The notes beneath the pieces were generated by a model, which was not told the DNA's origin, searched no databases, and worked only from the letters and a program-made list of their open reading frames with translations. DNA of 64,000 nucleotides. Origin: Corbicula japonica. Taxonomy: Eukaryota; Mollusca; Bivalvia; Venerida; Cyrenidae. This document shows, in pieces, positions 33,153 to 43,955 of the stretch; positions within the stretch are counted from its first letter, which is position 1, and every line of letters begins with the position of its first letter. The translations under genes and the position numbers were made by a program. The stretch is from the NCBI GenBank assembly GCA_038501625.1, contig JAZAYU010000181.1, positions 434,001 to 498,000 of the forward strand, given 5' to 3'.

Positions 33153-33960
33153 AAAATAAATTTTGATTTGATAAGAAAAGATATGAATTTGTCCAATAAT
33201 TTGCATGTGAACTTTATTTTATACAAAACTTAAATGTCTTACTCATTCCCCCCCACCAACACACTGATTACCAAAAGAAATGTTTGCAATATAATATTAA
33301 TTGAATTTTGACATTTTTCTATTATAATAACTTTAAAGACATCAAATATTAATTGTTAATTGAAGAACATGGGATTTTGTCCACCTGTTTAACTTGCTTG
33401 TGAATGACAAAAAACTGAAATGCACTCATTATGAGGTTTATGCCCTATTGTTATTTGAAATTTGTCAAGCTCAAGTTGAATGTTTGCATTTAGAACAAAT
33501 ACTATAGGTGGATTTGATGGAAATTGCGAACTTAAAGATATCTTTGCTCCCGGATTAGCTGCTATTTAAGCGTTCACAGTTTAAAGTATTACCCATTTAA
33601 ACCCATTTGAAAAATTCAACAATTGTTCAACATGCTATTCATGTTTGTCCATGACACTGCATTTGTAGTTCTTAATATTTACATTTGAAATTTATAATAG
33701 TGTACATTGTGGTTGAATATGGATTTAAAATTAATTACTAAAGGCGGAAATACTAATTGTTGTTTTCTTAAAATGTCTTGAAATTTGAACTTAGTGATGT
33801 CATTGAATAGTGAATAAATTAATAGTAAAAGAAACGGAAATTAATTTGTGGAACTTAAATAATGTTTTGCACTTAAAATCAAAATGTAGTAACTCAAAGA
33901 TAAATACATGTTAGTTATTCGTAAGAAAATGGGAGGTAGTTAGTGTGTATTTCTTGTACA
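33153..33960. other. Intron sequence, no recognised feature
   Basis: AT-rich without repeats that I can place. Confidence 0.5.
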
Positions 33961-34053
33961 TTTACCCCTGACTTCATATTTACACATTTTAATATGTGTG
34001 CAACCAGTCTAGATCCAGATCAGCCAGCACATCCATGCCATCTAACCAGGTCT

Positions 34054-34194
34054 GAAGGTTATAAAACTGAGTTTGGAAACCAGTCTCAAATCTCAAGCAT
34101 CTGATTGGCTGAAATGGCGACCAGTCGCCATTTCAGCCAATCAGATGCTTGAGATTTGAGACTGGTTTCCATGCTCAGTTTTATAACCTTGGGC
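34054..34194. mobile_element. C palindrome element
   Basis: Near-perfect palindrome (GAAGGTTATAAAACTGAGTT ... CTCAGTTTTATAACCTTGGGC) centred on GGCGACCAGTCGCC, inserted in an A element. Confidence 0.93.
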
Positions 34195-34235
34195 ACTGGA
34201 TCTACTCTGTTTGCTTCTGAGAAATAACCAAATAT

Positions 34236-34592
34236 TTACATTCCTATTGATTTCTTCGTTTAAAAAAATTCGGTTCATTTTGCATGAACCGCATGACCCG
34301 TAATGACGTCAGTAACGTCATGGCTGTTACTATTGAAAACTCTCACGTATTACTCCCCCTTTTCACTTAATACTAATTTTTGAAAGCGTTCGACTTAAGT
34401 TTATTTAAAGAAAAAAATGAATAAAATGTAAATATAAGTAATGATTCTTATTTTGGTGCGGTTCATGCAGATTGGACGTGCACGCGAGAGCTGGCAAATT
34501 TACCATAAAGCGCTAGTGCGCTTTATGGATTTGCCAGCTCTCGCGTGCACGTCCAATCTGCATGAACCGCACCAAAATAAGAATCATTCCTT
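34236..34592. mobile_element. Element with a 70 bp-arm hairpin
   Basis: ATGATTCTTATTTTGGTGCG at 34441 pairs with CGCACCAAAATAAGAATCAT ending near 34588, and the arms stay almost perfectly complementary to the centre GCGCTAGTGCGC. The arm interior is GC-rich (ATTGGACGTGCACGCGAGAG). A shorter palindrome, CGGTTCATTTTGCATGAACCG, lies at the other end near 34273, with GACGTCA in between. Confidence 0.85.
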
Positions 34593-34710
34593 AAATAAAC
34601 TAAAAGCAAATAGTAAAGATCCTGATTTGACAACAAGGATGTGCTGGCTGATAGGATCTGCACTGTTCGCAATGTGGGAGACATATCCTGTGGAGTAAAG
34701 GGTAAACCCT

Positions 34711-35390
34711 TTAAACAAATAATGATTTGTCATCATTTTAGAAACTGAAGTTAAAATGTGCAGTGTTTGCTAAACAAGTTGATAGCTGCAAGCAAATACT
34801 TGGATATATCAAAATGATTAATTTGCCATTAAATGTCCATTGATTAACCATTGGATTAGAGTAGTGATAATATATAGTGCGTAGTTGGTTAGTGTTTAAT
34901 AATGTGTATTTTCAAAATTAACCTTTTCCTCCATATATATTTTTTGTTATAATGCTATCAATGAAAACATGAATAGTGGCATGATATAGTCGTTGGCAGA
35001 GTTTCCAAAATCATTAATGGGTATGTGGGTGTGGAAGTGTTTGCCAAGAGGCAACTTTACCATACAGTGAACATTTTGTTTGTTTTGGCTTTGTTATGGT
35101 GAAACATAGATAAATTTATTTACTATATTGTATGTCCATCCTATCTGCTAATTTGCCTGCTATTAATTCATATGCACAACTTTACAGTTTTCAAAATGTA
35201 TATAAATGTTTATGGCAGTATGTTGAAATATTATGAAAGGAATCGTGGCTGTAATACTAAGGTCAAAGTCACAATGTTGTGACTTGAAAATTACAATTAA
35301 CAACATGGTCTCTCGTACAGTGAGTTTTAATGGCTACTGTGTGTTTATTCTCATACTTCATTATGGAGTAATATTCACTAATCACACATT
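34711..35390. other. Intron sequence, no recognised feature
   Basis: AT-rich; a CCTTTTCCTCCATATATA stub near 34922 may be a lone A-element end. Confidence 0.5.
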
Positions 35391-35392
35391 TT

Positions 35393-35650
35393 CCTCATGA
35401 AATGTCAAGATCATCACTTGCACTGGTCATAAACATATCCAAAATGACAAGGTCATCACTTGCAGTCATCTTATACATACCCAGAAGGTCAAGGTCATAA
35501 CTTGCACTGATCATACACATACAAAAAAGGTCAAGGTCATCACTTGCAGTTACCTCATGCATACTTAGAATGTCAAGGTCATTGCTGGCACTGGTCATTC
35601 ACATATCCAAAAGGTCATGTTCATCACTTGCACTTGCTTTACACATACCA
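35393..35650. repeat. Minisatellite of about 44 bp, six diverged units
   Basis: AAGGTCAAGGTCATCACTTG, then CA(G/C)T(T/G).TCAT(A/G)CACATAC, repeated with small changes. Confidence 0.85.
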
Positions 35651-36097
35651 ATCACTAATTTCCATTCATTTGATTTTATATTTATGTTCACATCAACAAA
35701 TAATTCATAAATAGTCACTTTAATAAGAGGCAGGAAGATCTCTGAAAAGGGAACTACTAACAACAAACTGAGTATTGCAGGAAACCAACAAGTCAGTATT
35801 CAAAGTTAGTTAGATATCAAGGTTTAACCTGCCCCCTTACACCCTAACACATCACTCAACCTGCCTCCATCCCCATCCAACCCAACACCTCCCTCCACCC
35901 AAACATAGCCCTTTTATGGGCATGTATGAAGGGTCTGTTTAATGGTCTAGATTGATGGATTTTGTCATATTTCCAATAAGCTGCACTTCATGCAATAAAA
36001 CAATATTGATTCTGATTCTGATAAAAAGCATATGAATTCCATATGATAAGTAAACGAAACAGACCATCTGTCAGGTTGTATATATCAAGAGCTTGAA

Positions 36098-36274
36098 ACA
36101 ATACTGGTCTAACTCGTATAAAACTGAGATTGGAAACCAGTCTCAAATCTCAAGCATCTTATTGGCTGAAATGGCGACCAGTCGCCATTTCAGCCAATCA
36201 GATGCTTGAGATTTGAGACTGGTTTCCATTTCTCAGTTTAATAACCTTGGCACAATACTGGTCTAACTCATATA
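36098..36274. mobile_element. C palindrome flanked by 23 bp direct repeats
   Basis: The palindrome (AAACTGAGATTGG ... CCATTTCTCAGTTTAATAACCTTGGC) is bounded by two copies of ACAATACTGGTCTAACTC(G/A)TATA (36098-36120 and 36252-36274) that differ at one base. Confidence 0.88.
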
Positions 36275-36810
36275 GAATTATGAAGAAGATATAGTCCAGT
36301 TTTGCACCAATTCTTGGATATACATACTCAGTGCAATTTGGAGGTCATTATAAAGGTATACAGAAAGCAAATAACATCTGTATGATCAAACAGTGGATAA
36401 GTCTGGAAAATGCATCAGCCGATCTGCTTATCACCCAGTTCATCACCTAAGTGCAAAAATGTTGTAACTCCTTATTATGTTAATGGTAGTTATACTGTTT
36501 TTGCTGTAAGGTTACAATATGTAATCAACTTTCTTCAGATAAATATATATTGTATTGTCTTACCTGAAATATGGTGCTGACACTGCTGTTGTAATACCAT
36601 TATTACTAAGTTGATTGGTAATAAACATAATATGGAAAAAGTTTCGGAAGTTTGCAAAAGCAGTTACAAAAAATGGACTTGATCTTGGTTGTAATGACTT
36701 GCATTTGACTGGACAGTAATTTAATACATTTCTAGTTTTTTGAGCACAACATTAATTCCAGTTTTTGGAGATGCTAAATTCCATTGCTTTGAGGTTACGT
36801 GTCTGAAATG

Positions 36811-37052
36811 TTAACCCTTTATTTCATGTATATGTATTTTGTCATGTGTGTGAACAGTGTAAATCCAGAACAGCCAGCACATCTGTGCCATCTGAGCTGG
36901 GTCTGCACTGGTCGCATCTAGGTCAGAAATATCCTATGGAATCTAAAAGCGAACTGTGTAGATCCTAATCTGATGGCACAGATGTGCCAGCTAATCTGGA
37001 TCTACACTGTTCTTGCACACAATAAAGGTGTATCTGTGGAGTAAAGGGTTAT
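36811..37052 (+). mobile_element. A element
   Basis: TTAACCCTTTATTTCATGTA to CTGTGGAGTAAAGGGTTA, 242 bp. + type linker (CCTATGGAATCTAAAAGCG). Confidence 0.82.
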
Positions 37053-37424
37053 TGAAACCTTCAGGAGTCATTGTGAATCATGATATTACAATACTATTCT
37101 ATTTTCTTCTAAAAGAAAATAATATGAAGGCAATATGTAATTTTTTTTTTACTGATCTGCTATTTATTTAAATGAAACAGAGTCAGAAACATGATGCTAA
37201 AGTATTTTGGTCTGTTTCTTCAGTATTTGTGTGACTTGGTCAGTATCATTTAATAATCTTGTAATCTGTCACATATCAGATATATTGAGTTACAATGGAA
37301 ATAATGCAGATTCATTAAATTTTCATGGGGTACTAAATTTCATAGATTTTGTTGAGTGGATTGTTTACAAATTATAAACATGACTTACTATAGAAATAGT
37401 TCATAAAACTGAAAATGAAGAATT

Positions 37425-37653
37425 CAACTCTACTTCATGGAATATGGCTTTTATCCGTATGTGAACAGTGTAGATCCAAATCATCCAGCACCAATCTACT
37501 GTCTGATCAGGATCTACACTGTAAGCATTTACATTCAATTAGATATTTCTGACCAAGAAATGAACAGTGTAGATCCAGATCAGATTGCACAAAGTGCTGG
37601 ATCATCACTGGTCACACTCACTATAAAACCCATAATATGGAGTAAAGGGTTAA
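37425..37653. mobile_element. A element
   Basis: TACTTCATGGAATATGGCTT variant end to ATATGGAGTAAAGGGTTAA. Arms shortened near the right. Confidence 0.75.
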
Positions 37654-37711
37654 GAACCCATAGTTCAATTTTACAGAAAAATTTTGCGCCAACAAATATA
37701 AATCATCACAA

Positions 37712-37955
37712 TTAACCCTTTCCTCCATATAAATTTATACGCATTTTTACGTGTATGTGACCAGTGTAGATCCAGATCAGCTGATGCATCCATGCTGTCT
37801 GATCAGGATCTGCTCTGAGTTTTGGTCAGAAATAGCCAAATGAATCAAAAAGCGAACAGTGCAGATCCTGATCAGATGGCATGAATGTGCCTGCTGATCT
37901 GGATCTAAACTGTTCGCCCATGCATAAAAGGTGTGTCTATGGAGGAAAGGATTAA
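37712..37955 (+). mobile_element. A element, full length
   Basis: TTAACCCTTTCCTCCATATA to TATGGAGGAAAGGATTAA, 244 bp. + linker AAATGAATCAAAAAGCG. Confidence 0.88.
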
Positions 37956-38384
37956 GCGAAACTATTGTAACTAATAAAGAAGGTTAGACAATATGTGACG
38001 AAATGCATTTTCATTATTAGAAGATAGTAACACATCAGTTATTGAGATCTATTTTGGTTGTTTGATGGAAAACTTATAACAAATGTATTGTTCCGAACAA
38101 ACTGCTGTTTAGTATGTATAATCATATCTCAGATGTTACCTTTACACTGTTACTTGCCAATATTGTATATTTCGGAAGTTTCGGAATCGTATATATCGCG
38201 AAAACTTAATATTATTTATTTAAGGAGTGGGAATTGATTATCAATGGTTTCAATGTAAAACTACTTTATGCCATAATTTGGAGACAGACGGAGATAAAAT
38301 AGTTTTGCGATAACTATAATTTTCTTTTAAGCGATGTTTAATAGACGTGGGTAGTAAGTGCAATTAATTTATTACATGTATATA

Positions 38385-38510
38385 GTTCATTAAAATTAAT
38401 TTATTATATAATTCAGTGAAATAAGTTAATTATATGTTCCAGTGAAATTAATTTAATATGTAGTTCAGTGAAATAAATGTATTATGTAGTTTGGTGAAAT
38501 TAATTGATTA
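38385..38510. repeat. AT-rich repeat of about 30 bp, four units
   Basis: TTCAGTGAAAT(T/A)A(A/T)TT.ATTATGTAG repeated with variation. Confidence 0.75.
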
Positions 38511-39059
38511 CACAAGAGAAGAATTGTTTAATATGTTAAGAAACTTCATAAAATACTCCACAAAGAAAAAAAAGTAGGCTTTCAGTGGGGCGACGTAATA
38601 AAATTTGCATTTTATTATGAAACGTGAATGATTTTTCCGAAAGAAAAACCATAAAATCTTAATAGAAAATTTCATACATGCTGAATGGGTGAAAGCAAAT
38701 GACATTAAAAATGAGAATGCAACTTATATTTTTACTGGATTAAGGTTCATTAAAAAGCAGTTTGAAATATTACTTGAGGTGTAAGGTTACATAAAAAACA
38801 GTAACTTTTTATAATATCCAAGGGGAATTGTACTTTTTGATATATTGTAACATTTCCGCAGTTAATGTTATGCATGAGTGTTAAACATTTTGAAGATGAT
38901 GTCATAATGCAAATGCTGTGCATTGTTTTATTTTATGATGCACAGAAGCTAAGAAGGAAATGTGAAGTTGACAAAATTTAAGTGCAATAGAACTGAACAG
39001 AATAGAAATTGAAATGGTAAAATTGAAAGTCATGGAATAGATAAAACAAGGCTAAAGAG

Positions 39060-39154
39060 ATGGGTAACAATTTTGGTGAATTGATCCAGATTCTATGGAA
39101 TTATTCATTTGGATTTATCTTGGCTTTCATCCTGGGCCTTATTGGACTGACCAG
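39060..39154 (+). CDS. Candidate alternative first exon encoding a hydrophobic N-terminal anchor
   Basis: An ATG at 39060 in a good context (GAG before it, G after) is preceded by an in-frame TAA at 39042. It opens 31 codons plus two bases (AG) to a donor AG|GTAACA at 39155. The phase matches the acceptor of exon g at 43411 exactly, as exon f's donor does, so it could replace everything upstream. The peptide begins MGNNFGEL and has an uncharged run from W13 to L30 (FGFILAFILGLIGL) before T31 and a junctional Arg: a single-pass membrane anchor or signal-anchor. Gly2 might also be acylated. It lies 8 kb downstream of exon f, outside recognisable repeats. No transcript evidence is available, and the donor is not the strongest. 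Confidence 0.5.
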
Positions 39155-39306
39155 GTAACATTGATTTTCTTTTTTTTTTTTATTTGATACAGCAATACCC
39201 CCTTACTTTTTGACCACCTCGAAATTAAGATCACCTTGATACTGAGATCAACTTTTAACAGTTCTACACAATTGCACTGTGATCAATTCATGCTGGACCT
39301 CATCAA

Positions 39307-39551
39307 TTAACCCTTTCCTCCATAGACACACCTTTATTGCATGGACAAACAGTTTAATTCCAGATCAGGCGGCACATCTGTGCCATCTGATCAGGATCTA
39401 AACTGTTCACTTTTTTGTTTTTTAGGTTATTTCTGACCAATTAAATGCGACCAGTGCAGATTCTGATCAGACGGCACGGATGTGCCAGCTGATCTGGATC
39501 TACACTGGTCGAACATGCGTAAAAATGCGTATTTATGGAGGAAAGGGTTAA
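39307..39551 (-). mobile_element. A element, full length
   Basis: TTAACCCTTTCCTCCATAGA to TTTATGGAGGAAAGGGTTAA, 245 bp. Y hairpin then X hairpin. It lies 150 bp downstream of the candidate membrane-anchor exon. Confidence 0.88.
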
Positions 39552-39559
39552 TCAGTATG

Positions 39560-39758
39560 TTAATCCCTTGCTCCATGGATACATCTTTTATCTAACTGAC
39601 TCAAGTGTACCTCCAGATCTGAAAAAGAGATTCAATTTTTAAATCTGAAGTGGTAACAGTATAGATCCTGATCCGGTGGCACAGATGTGCTGGCTGATCC
39701 GGATCTACATTATTCACATGTGATAAAACCTTTATATATGGAGAATTTAGGGTTAGTG
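39560..39758. mobile_element. A element, degenerate
   Basis: TTAATCCCTTGCTCCATGGA to TATATGGAGAATTTAGGGTTA. First hairpin mostly lost. Confidence 0.7.
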
Positions 39759-39850
39759 GATTAAAGCGTCTCTATCAGTTAGCAATGTAAAAAGGGTTCA
39801 AGCCTTGACATCGAAATCTGGTGTAGAAACCTTATAAACAGGTGAGCAAC

Positions 39851-40064
39851 TTAACCCTTACTCCATAGATACACATCCAGTGCATGGGTGAACAGTGTAG
39901 ATCCAGATCAGCCAGCACATCTGTGCCATCTTATTAGGATCTACACTGTTTCTTTTAGATTCAATAGGTTTTTTCTAACAGAGAAATAAACAGTGATGAT
40001 CCAGATTAGATGGCACTGCCAGATCTACACAAGTCTCAAACGTGATAAAAACAATGGGTTAACC
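39851..40064. mobile_element. A element
   Basis: TTAACCCTTACTCCATAGAT to AAACAATGGGTTAA. Second hairpin shortened. Confidence 0.75.
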
Positions 40065-40126
40065 ATTTACAAAAATTGAAATGTTACGTAATTATATAGT
40101 GTTAACACTGAATTGGCATTATACAG

Positions 40127-40272
40127 GGCCCAAGATCATAAAACTAAGTTTTGAGATCAGTCTCAAATCTCAAGGATCTGATTGGCTGAAATGGCGACTG
40201 GTCGCCGTTTCAGCCAATCAGGTGCTTGAGATTTGAGACTGATCTCAAAACTTAGTTTTATGATCTTGGGCA
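40127..40272. mobile_element. C element, AAGTTTTGAGATCAG subfamily
   Basis: GCCCAAGATCATAAAACTAA / TTAGTTTTATGATCTTGGGC ends. Both arms share the AAGTTTTGAGATC change. A-element sequence (GTGCTGGCTGATCTGGATCT) follows directly. Confidence 0.9.
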
Positions 40273-40709
40273 CTATGTGCTGGCTGATCTGGATCTACAC
40301 TGTTGGCACATGGAGAACAGCAATTTCCTTTGGGTTAATTACAAGGCTGCTTACGCCCCCATTTCCTCATATATATGGATACCCTTTGTTATTCGTGAAC
40401 ATACAGTTTCTGGCACTTTCACCTTAACTTTTGGCAGATATTTACCACAACATAGTGCCATCATTTCAAACAGAGAGAGTAATATAAACAGTAGATTTTC
40501 TGCAATATGTTTTTGCTAAGCAGTTTGATGGGTTCTTATATCATATATTTACATCACAGAAACTCTTGTAAATTGCGTAATTTAGCTGTTTTGTGATCTG
40601 TGTCTTAGAAATCATGTAAACACATATGAATTATTGGCACAGAAGCTACCTTCATATTGCATTCTGCCAACATTGTGATACCCCACAACTAAGACCATCT
40701 TTTGTAACT

Positions 40710-40925
40710 TAGCAGTCTTTCCTCCATATATAAATACCTTAGGGAGTGGGCAAACCATACAGGTCTGTGCTGTTTGATCAGGATCTACATTATTGGCTTA
40801 TTGATTTATAAGGGTTTTGTCTTCTGACCAAAAAAAACAACAGTGCAGATCCTGATCAGATTGCATGGATGTTCGCACTGAACTTCATTCATGCGATAAA
40901 ATGTGTACATGCATTATGGAGTAAG
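40710..40925 (-). mobile_element. A element, degenerate
   Basis: CTTTCCTCCATATATAAATA, a TGATCAGGATCTACATTATT arm, a linker with GATTTATAAGGGTTTTG, and CATTATGGAGTAAGG. Confidence 0.65.
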
Positions 40926-41644
40926 GCTTGAGGTTGTCTTTATTTTGGTGTAGAAAACAGTTCAAAATAGTCTAAAGAGACAGTTAAAAGTGGAATGATC
41001 TAAATTTAAAGATGGTTTGTAAAAAGGGTTTCACTTTAGTTTGAATTGTAACAATTGTTAGAAAATCACAGTAGCCAGTGCCTGGAAAGATAAAACTGTG
41101 AAGGGAGACAACTCTTCAAGTGTGAGCTGCTGATCAGTTGAAACAGAGCAGGGAGACAACTCTTTCCTTATGTGCAGCTGATAGTTGAAACTTAGCCATG
41201 TCTATAAACCGAGAGAGTCGCATCTGGTCATCAGTCTATTGAAACCTATGATCCCGAAAATCTTTTTCAGCTGAGTCATAGGGCTAAAAAATTAACAATG
41301 TTTTCATTAAAGATTAATGGTTTTAATGATTGGTTAAACAGACTGGCCAAAATGTAACTTGGGATATAAAAATATTTTCGGTCCATGTAATGAACGGTTA
41401 TAAAATGAGGTTAAATATTCAAGAGTTTACGCATAAGTTACTTTCTTTTTTTTTCATTGAATGCAGTGATTCAAAAGGTATGGGAAGTTGATAGTGTAAA
41501 TGTTCTACTTAACCTCAGTTTTGGTGTTTCTAAGACAGTTGTGCAAAGATTTTGGAATATTTTCAGTAATGAAGGTGTTGTTTTGTAAATTTCTGTAAAG
41601 GAATAGTGATAAATTGATAATAGTGATAAAGAATACATCATCAG

Positions 41645-41886
41645 TTAAACCTTTACTTCATTTATATAAATTTCATTGCACATGCGACCATTGTAGAACC
41701 AGATTATCCGGCACATCCATGCCATTGGTTCAGGTTCTGCACTGTTCACTTTTTGGTCAGAAATAATATAATAAATTAAAAGGCAAAATATGTAGATCCT
41801 GATCAGATGGCACAGATGTGCAGGTTGATCTGGATCTACACTGTTCTTCCAGGCAATAAAAGGGTATCTATGGAGTAAAGGGTTAA
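41645..41886 (+). mobile_element. A element, full length
   Basis: TTAAACCTTTACTTCATTTA to TATGGAGTAAAGGGTTAA. It shares its right TTAA with the next copy. Confidence 0.82.
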
Positions 41887-42113
41887 CCCTTTGCCCCATG
41901 GATACAGCTGATAGCCCATGGGTAACCTGCTTACATGCAGATCTGTCTGCACACTGTTCACTTTGAGATTTTTAAGATCATTTCTAATCAAGAAGCAAAT
42001 GGAGTAAAAGCGAACATTGTAGATCCCAGATCCAGACTTCATGGATGTGCAGGCTGATATGGATCTACACTGGTTTCCTCTGGGATGTAAACTGATTCTA
42101 TGAAGTAAAGGGT
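41883..42113. mobile_element. A element abutting the previous copy
   Basis: TTAACCCTTTGCCCCATGGA to TATGAAGTAAAGGGTTTA, with arms CTTACATGCAGATCTG and GGCTGATATGGATCTACACT. Confidence 0.75.
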
Positions 42114-42129
42114 TTAGTGGAAATAATAC

Positions 42130-42450
42130 TTGCAGTTATTGTGGCATCTGTGAAATCTGATGAGGATCTACACAGTTAACACCAAATAACCAAATCAGGC
42201 CCCAAGATCATAAAACTAAGTTTTGAGATCAGTCTCAAATCTCAAGGATCTGATTGGCTGAAGTTTCGACTGGTCGCCATTTCAGCCAATCAGATGCTTG
42301 AGATTTGAGAATGATCTCCAGATTTAGTTTTAGGATCTTGGGCACTGTCAAATAGTCAGCAGTGTAGAGACTGCACAGATATGCAGGCTGATCTGGATCT
42401 ACACTAGTTGGTCATGGGAATTAAGCAATACCTTTTTGAATAAAGTGTTA
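42130..42450. mobile_element. A element remnant split by a C element
   Basis: GGCATCTGTGAAATCTGATG before and ATGCAGGCTGATCTGGATCT after the palindrome; right end TTTTTGAATAAAGTGTTAA. Confidence 0.65.
42199..42344. mobile_element. C element, AAGTTTTGAGATCAG subfamily
   Basis: CCCAAGATCATAAAACTAAG ... TTTAGTTTTAGGATCTTGGGC. It is related to 40127 but with more arm mismatches, so older. Confidence 0.88.
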
Positions 42451-42874
42451 AGGAAAATTGCAATTACCTGAGTGAAACTGAAATTGGACCAAATAATTGA
42501 CAATATTTGTTTGGTCATAAGAGTGTAATAAACAAAATGTGTAAAATAGCCTATAATGACGATGAAAGATAGATATCAAAATCAGTTTGATAATGAAAAC
42601 ACCCTTAAAAGGACCATATATCAATTGATAGACTTTTGATTGAACATTTACCATATTTGGTGATTTCAATTTTGTAAGCCAAGTGCTGGGTTGTTGAAAA
42701 TAGCCTTAATGTATTTGTGAAGCATTGACATTTCAGAATAACCATAAATTGTTGTAAAGCGATACAAATCTTTCAACTTTTCATTAAGAAACAGGTGAAA
42801 GTATTATCTATCTGTAAATAACAGAAAGATTTATGAATTAAAATCTTTAACAAATACAGTTTATATAAAAGATA

Positions 42875-43025
42875 TGTCTTTTATCCTATGGGAGAACACT
42901 GTGCCGACCAGATCAGTTGGCATATCCATGTCCAGATCCAGATCAGACTGCTTAAATGTGCTGGCTGCTCAGGATCTAAACTGATCATCAATTCAATAAA
43001 AGGCATTGCCATTGAGTACTTGGTT
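42875..43025. mobile_element. A element remnant
   Basis: CTTTTATCCTATGGGAGAAC with GATCAG arms and a right side CATTGCCATTGAGTACTTGG. Confidence 0.5.
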
Positions 43026-43073
43026 AAGACTGCTGTTATTATCTTCAAAAATAAAGTAATCGATTGTATTTTT

Positions 43074-43395
43074 TTCAGTGAAATATCAATTTTATTTCAC
43101 AAGTAACACCAGAATCTTAAATTTAAATTACTAGTTGCATAGCTACGTGAATGACCCTTGTAAAAATATCATTGACAAGTGAAATAAAATCAATATTTTA
43201 CTAAAACAAACAAATTTTCTTTTTATTCAATGTTTCGTTCTCAAACAAATCAAAACAAAATTGGAAAGGGAGGTAATATGTTTAAAAAAAAAACTTGGCA
43301 AAAAAGTGAAAAGAAAATGGTATCCTGTAGTTTCAAAACAGCAAAAATTCTAATATTATTTCACTAATAAAACTTGATATTCAATAAAAATGGAT
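43074..43395. mobile_element. F-type AGTGAAATA inverted-repeat element
   Basis: CAGTGAAATATCAATTTTAT and TCACAAGTAAC pair with CAAGTGAAATAAAATCAATA and TTTCACTAATAAAACTTGAT further on. It ends within about 20 bp of the acceptor of exon g. Confidence 0.55.
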
Positions 43396-43410
43396 CTTAT
43401 ATTGTTTCAG

Positions 43411-43955
43411 GCTTGTTTCACACAGCGCTCAGCCAAAATTGCCAGATGTTTCCAGTCTTCAGGCTGCACAAGAGAGAGGTAAAGATAAGACCTCCCAACA
43501 AAATGTCTCCTCTGGAACCAGTCTAAATTCCCAGCATTCTGCAGACAGGAAACCAGTCTCAAAACAACAACAACTACAATCCCAGACTGGTACTATAGTT
43601 CAAAATCAGACTGGATTTCAAATATATGGAACTGATTATAAGCAAAAATATGAAGCAAGCCAGTCTATCGGTGCTCTGGGAATCGAGAAACCTTCCCCTT
43701 CCGTTTCGCAAAACATTTATGGCGGAGATACTCGTAAAAATACTCTAGAGAGAACGGCAGATATAATTGAAATGGCGGAAGCAGCAAATGTGACTGATAA
43801 GCAACGCTTTCAGACATATGAAGGGGAGGTAACTAAAGTTGGAACAGATAGTGACCACAGTAGTGTTTCGTCATCGGCAATGAGTGACAGTAGTAAGAAG
43901 AGAAGAAAAGATAAAAGTTCCCTGCGGAAGTCCAAGCTGAATGAGTCTGGCGATG
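43411..43955 (+). CDS. Exon g of the supervillin-like gene (545 nt)
   Basis: The acceptor ATTGTTTCAG ends at 43410 and the donor G|GTAAGT at 43956 is a full consensus. One base completes Arg with exon f, or with the alternative exon at 39060. The frame then gives 181 codons beginning LVSHSAQPKLPDVSSLQAAQ and leaves one base. The composition is Q/S/K-rich (KQQQLQSQTGTIVQNQTG) with a short predicted helix ADIIEMAEAANVTDKQR and a strongly basic serine-rich end (SDSSKKRRKDKSSLRKSK) that could act as a nuclear-localisation or acidic-lipid-binding patch. It is disordered, like the preceding exons. The reading frame would continue 12 codons into the intron before a stop, but the GTAAGT donor is the better exon end. 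Confidence 0.9.

Larger units (their letters stand above)
33966..34707. mobile_element. A element containing two nested insertions
   Basis: A-type sequence is visible at 33966-34050 (GCAACCAGTCTAGATCCAGA), about 34196-34230 (GGATCTACTCTGTTTGCTTC) and 34595-34707 (AAAGCAAATAGTAAAGATCC ... GTGGAGTAAAGGGTAAA). The breaks hold a C palindrome and a long hairpin element. Confidence 0.8.
6549..43955 (+). other. Gene span: seven spliced coding exons, supervillin-like candidate (both ends open)
   Basis: Seven + strand exons join in a single open frame of 5868 nt (about 1956 codons). Every junction has AG/GT borders and compatible phases: exon ends leave 1, 2, 2, 2, 0, 2 and 1 bases, and the next exon supplies the missing ones. 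The first exon here starts inside a codon and the last ends inside one, so the gene continues on both sides. The product is rich in K, E, S and T, with short helical and basic stretches and no globular domain that I recognise. The segment RFERIAKYKEERRKQ (27158-27202) resembles the conserved ERIARYKAERRRQ segment of supervillin, a membrane-associated F-actin and myosin-II binding protein. In that family a disordered N-terminal half precedes gelsolin-like domains and a villin headpiece, which would lie beyond this window. The supervillin assignment is inference from one motif plus overall architecture. Another long cytoskeletal scaffold protein is possible. Confidence 0.6.
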
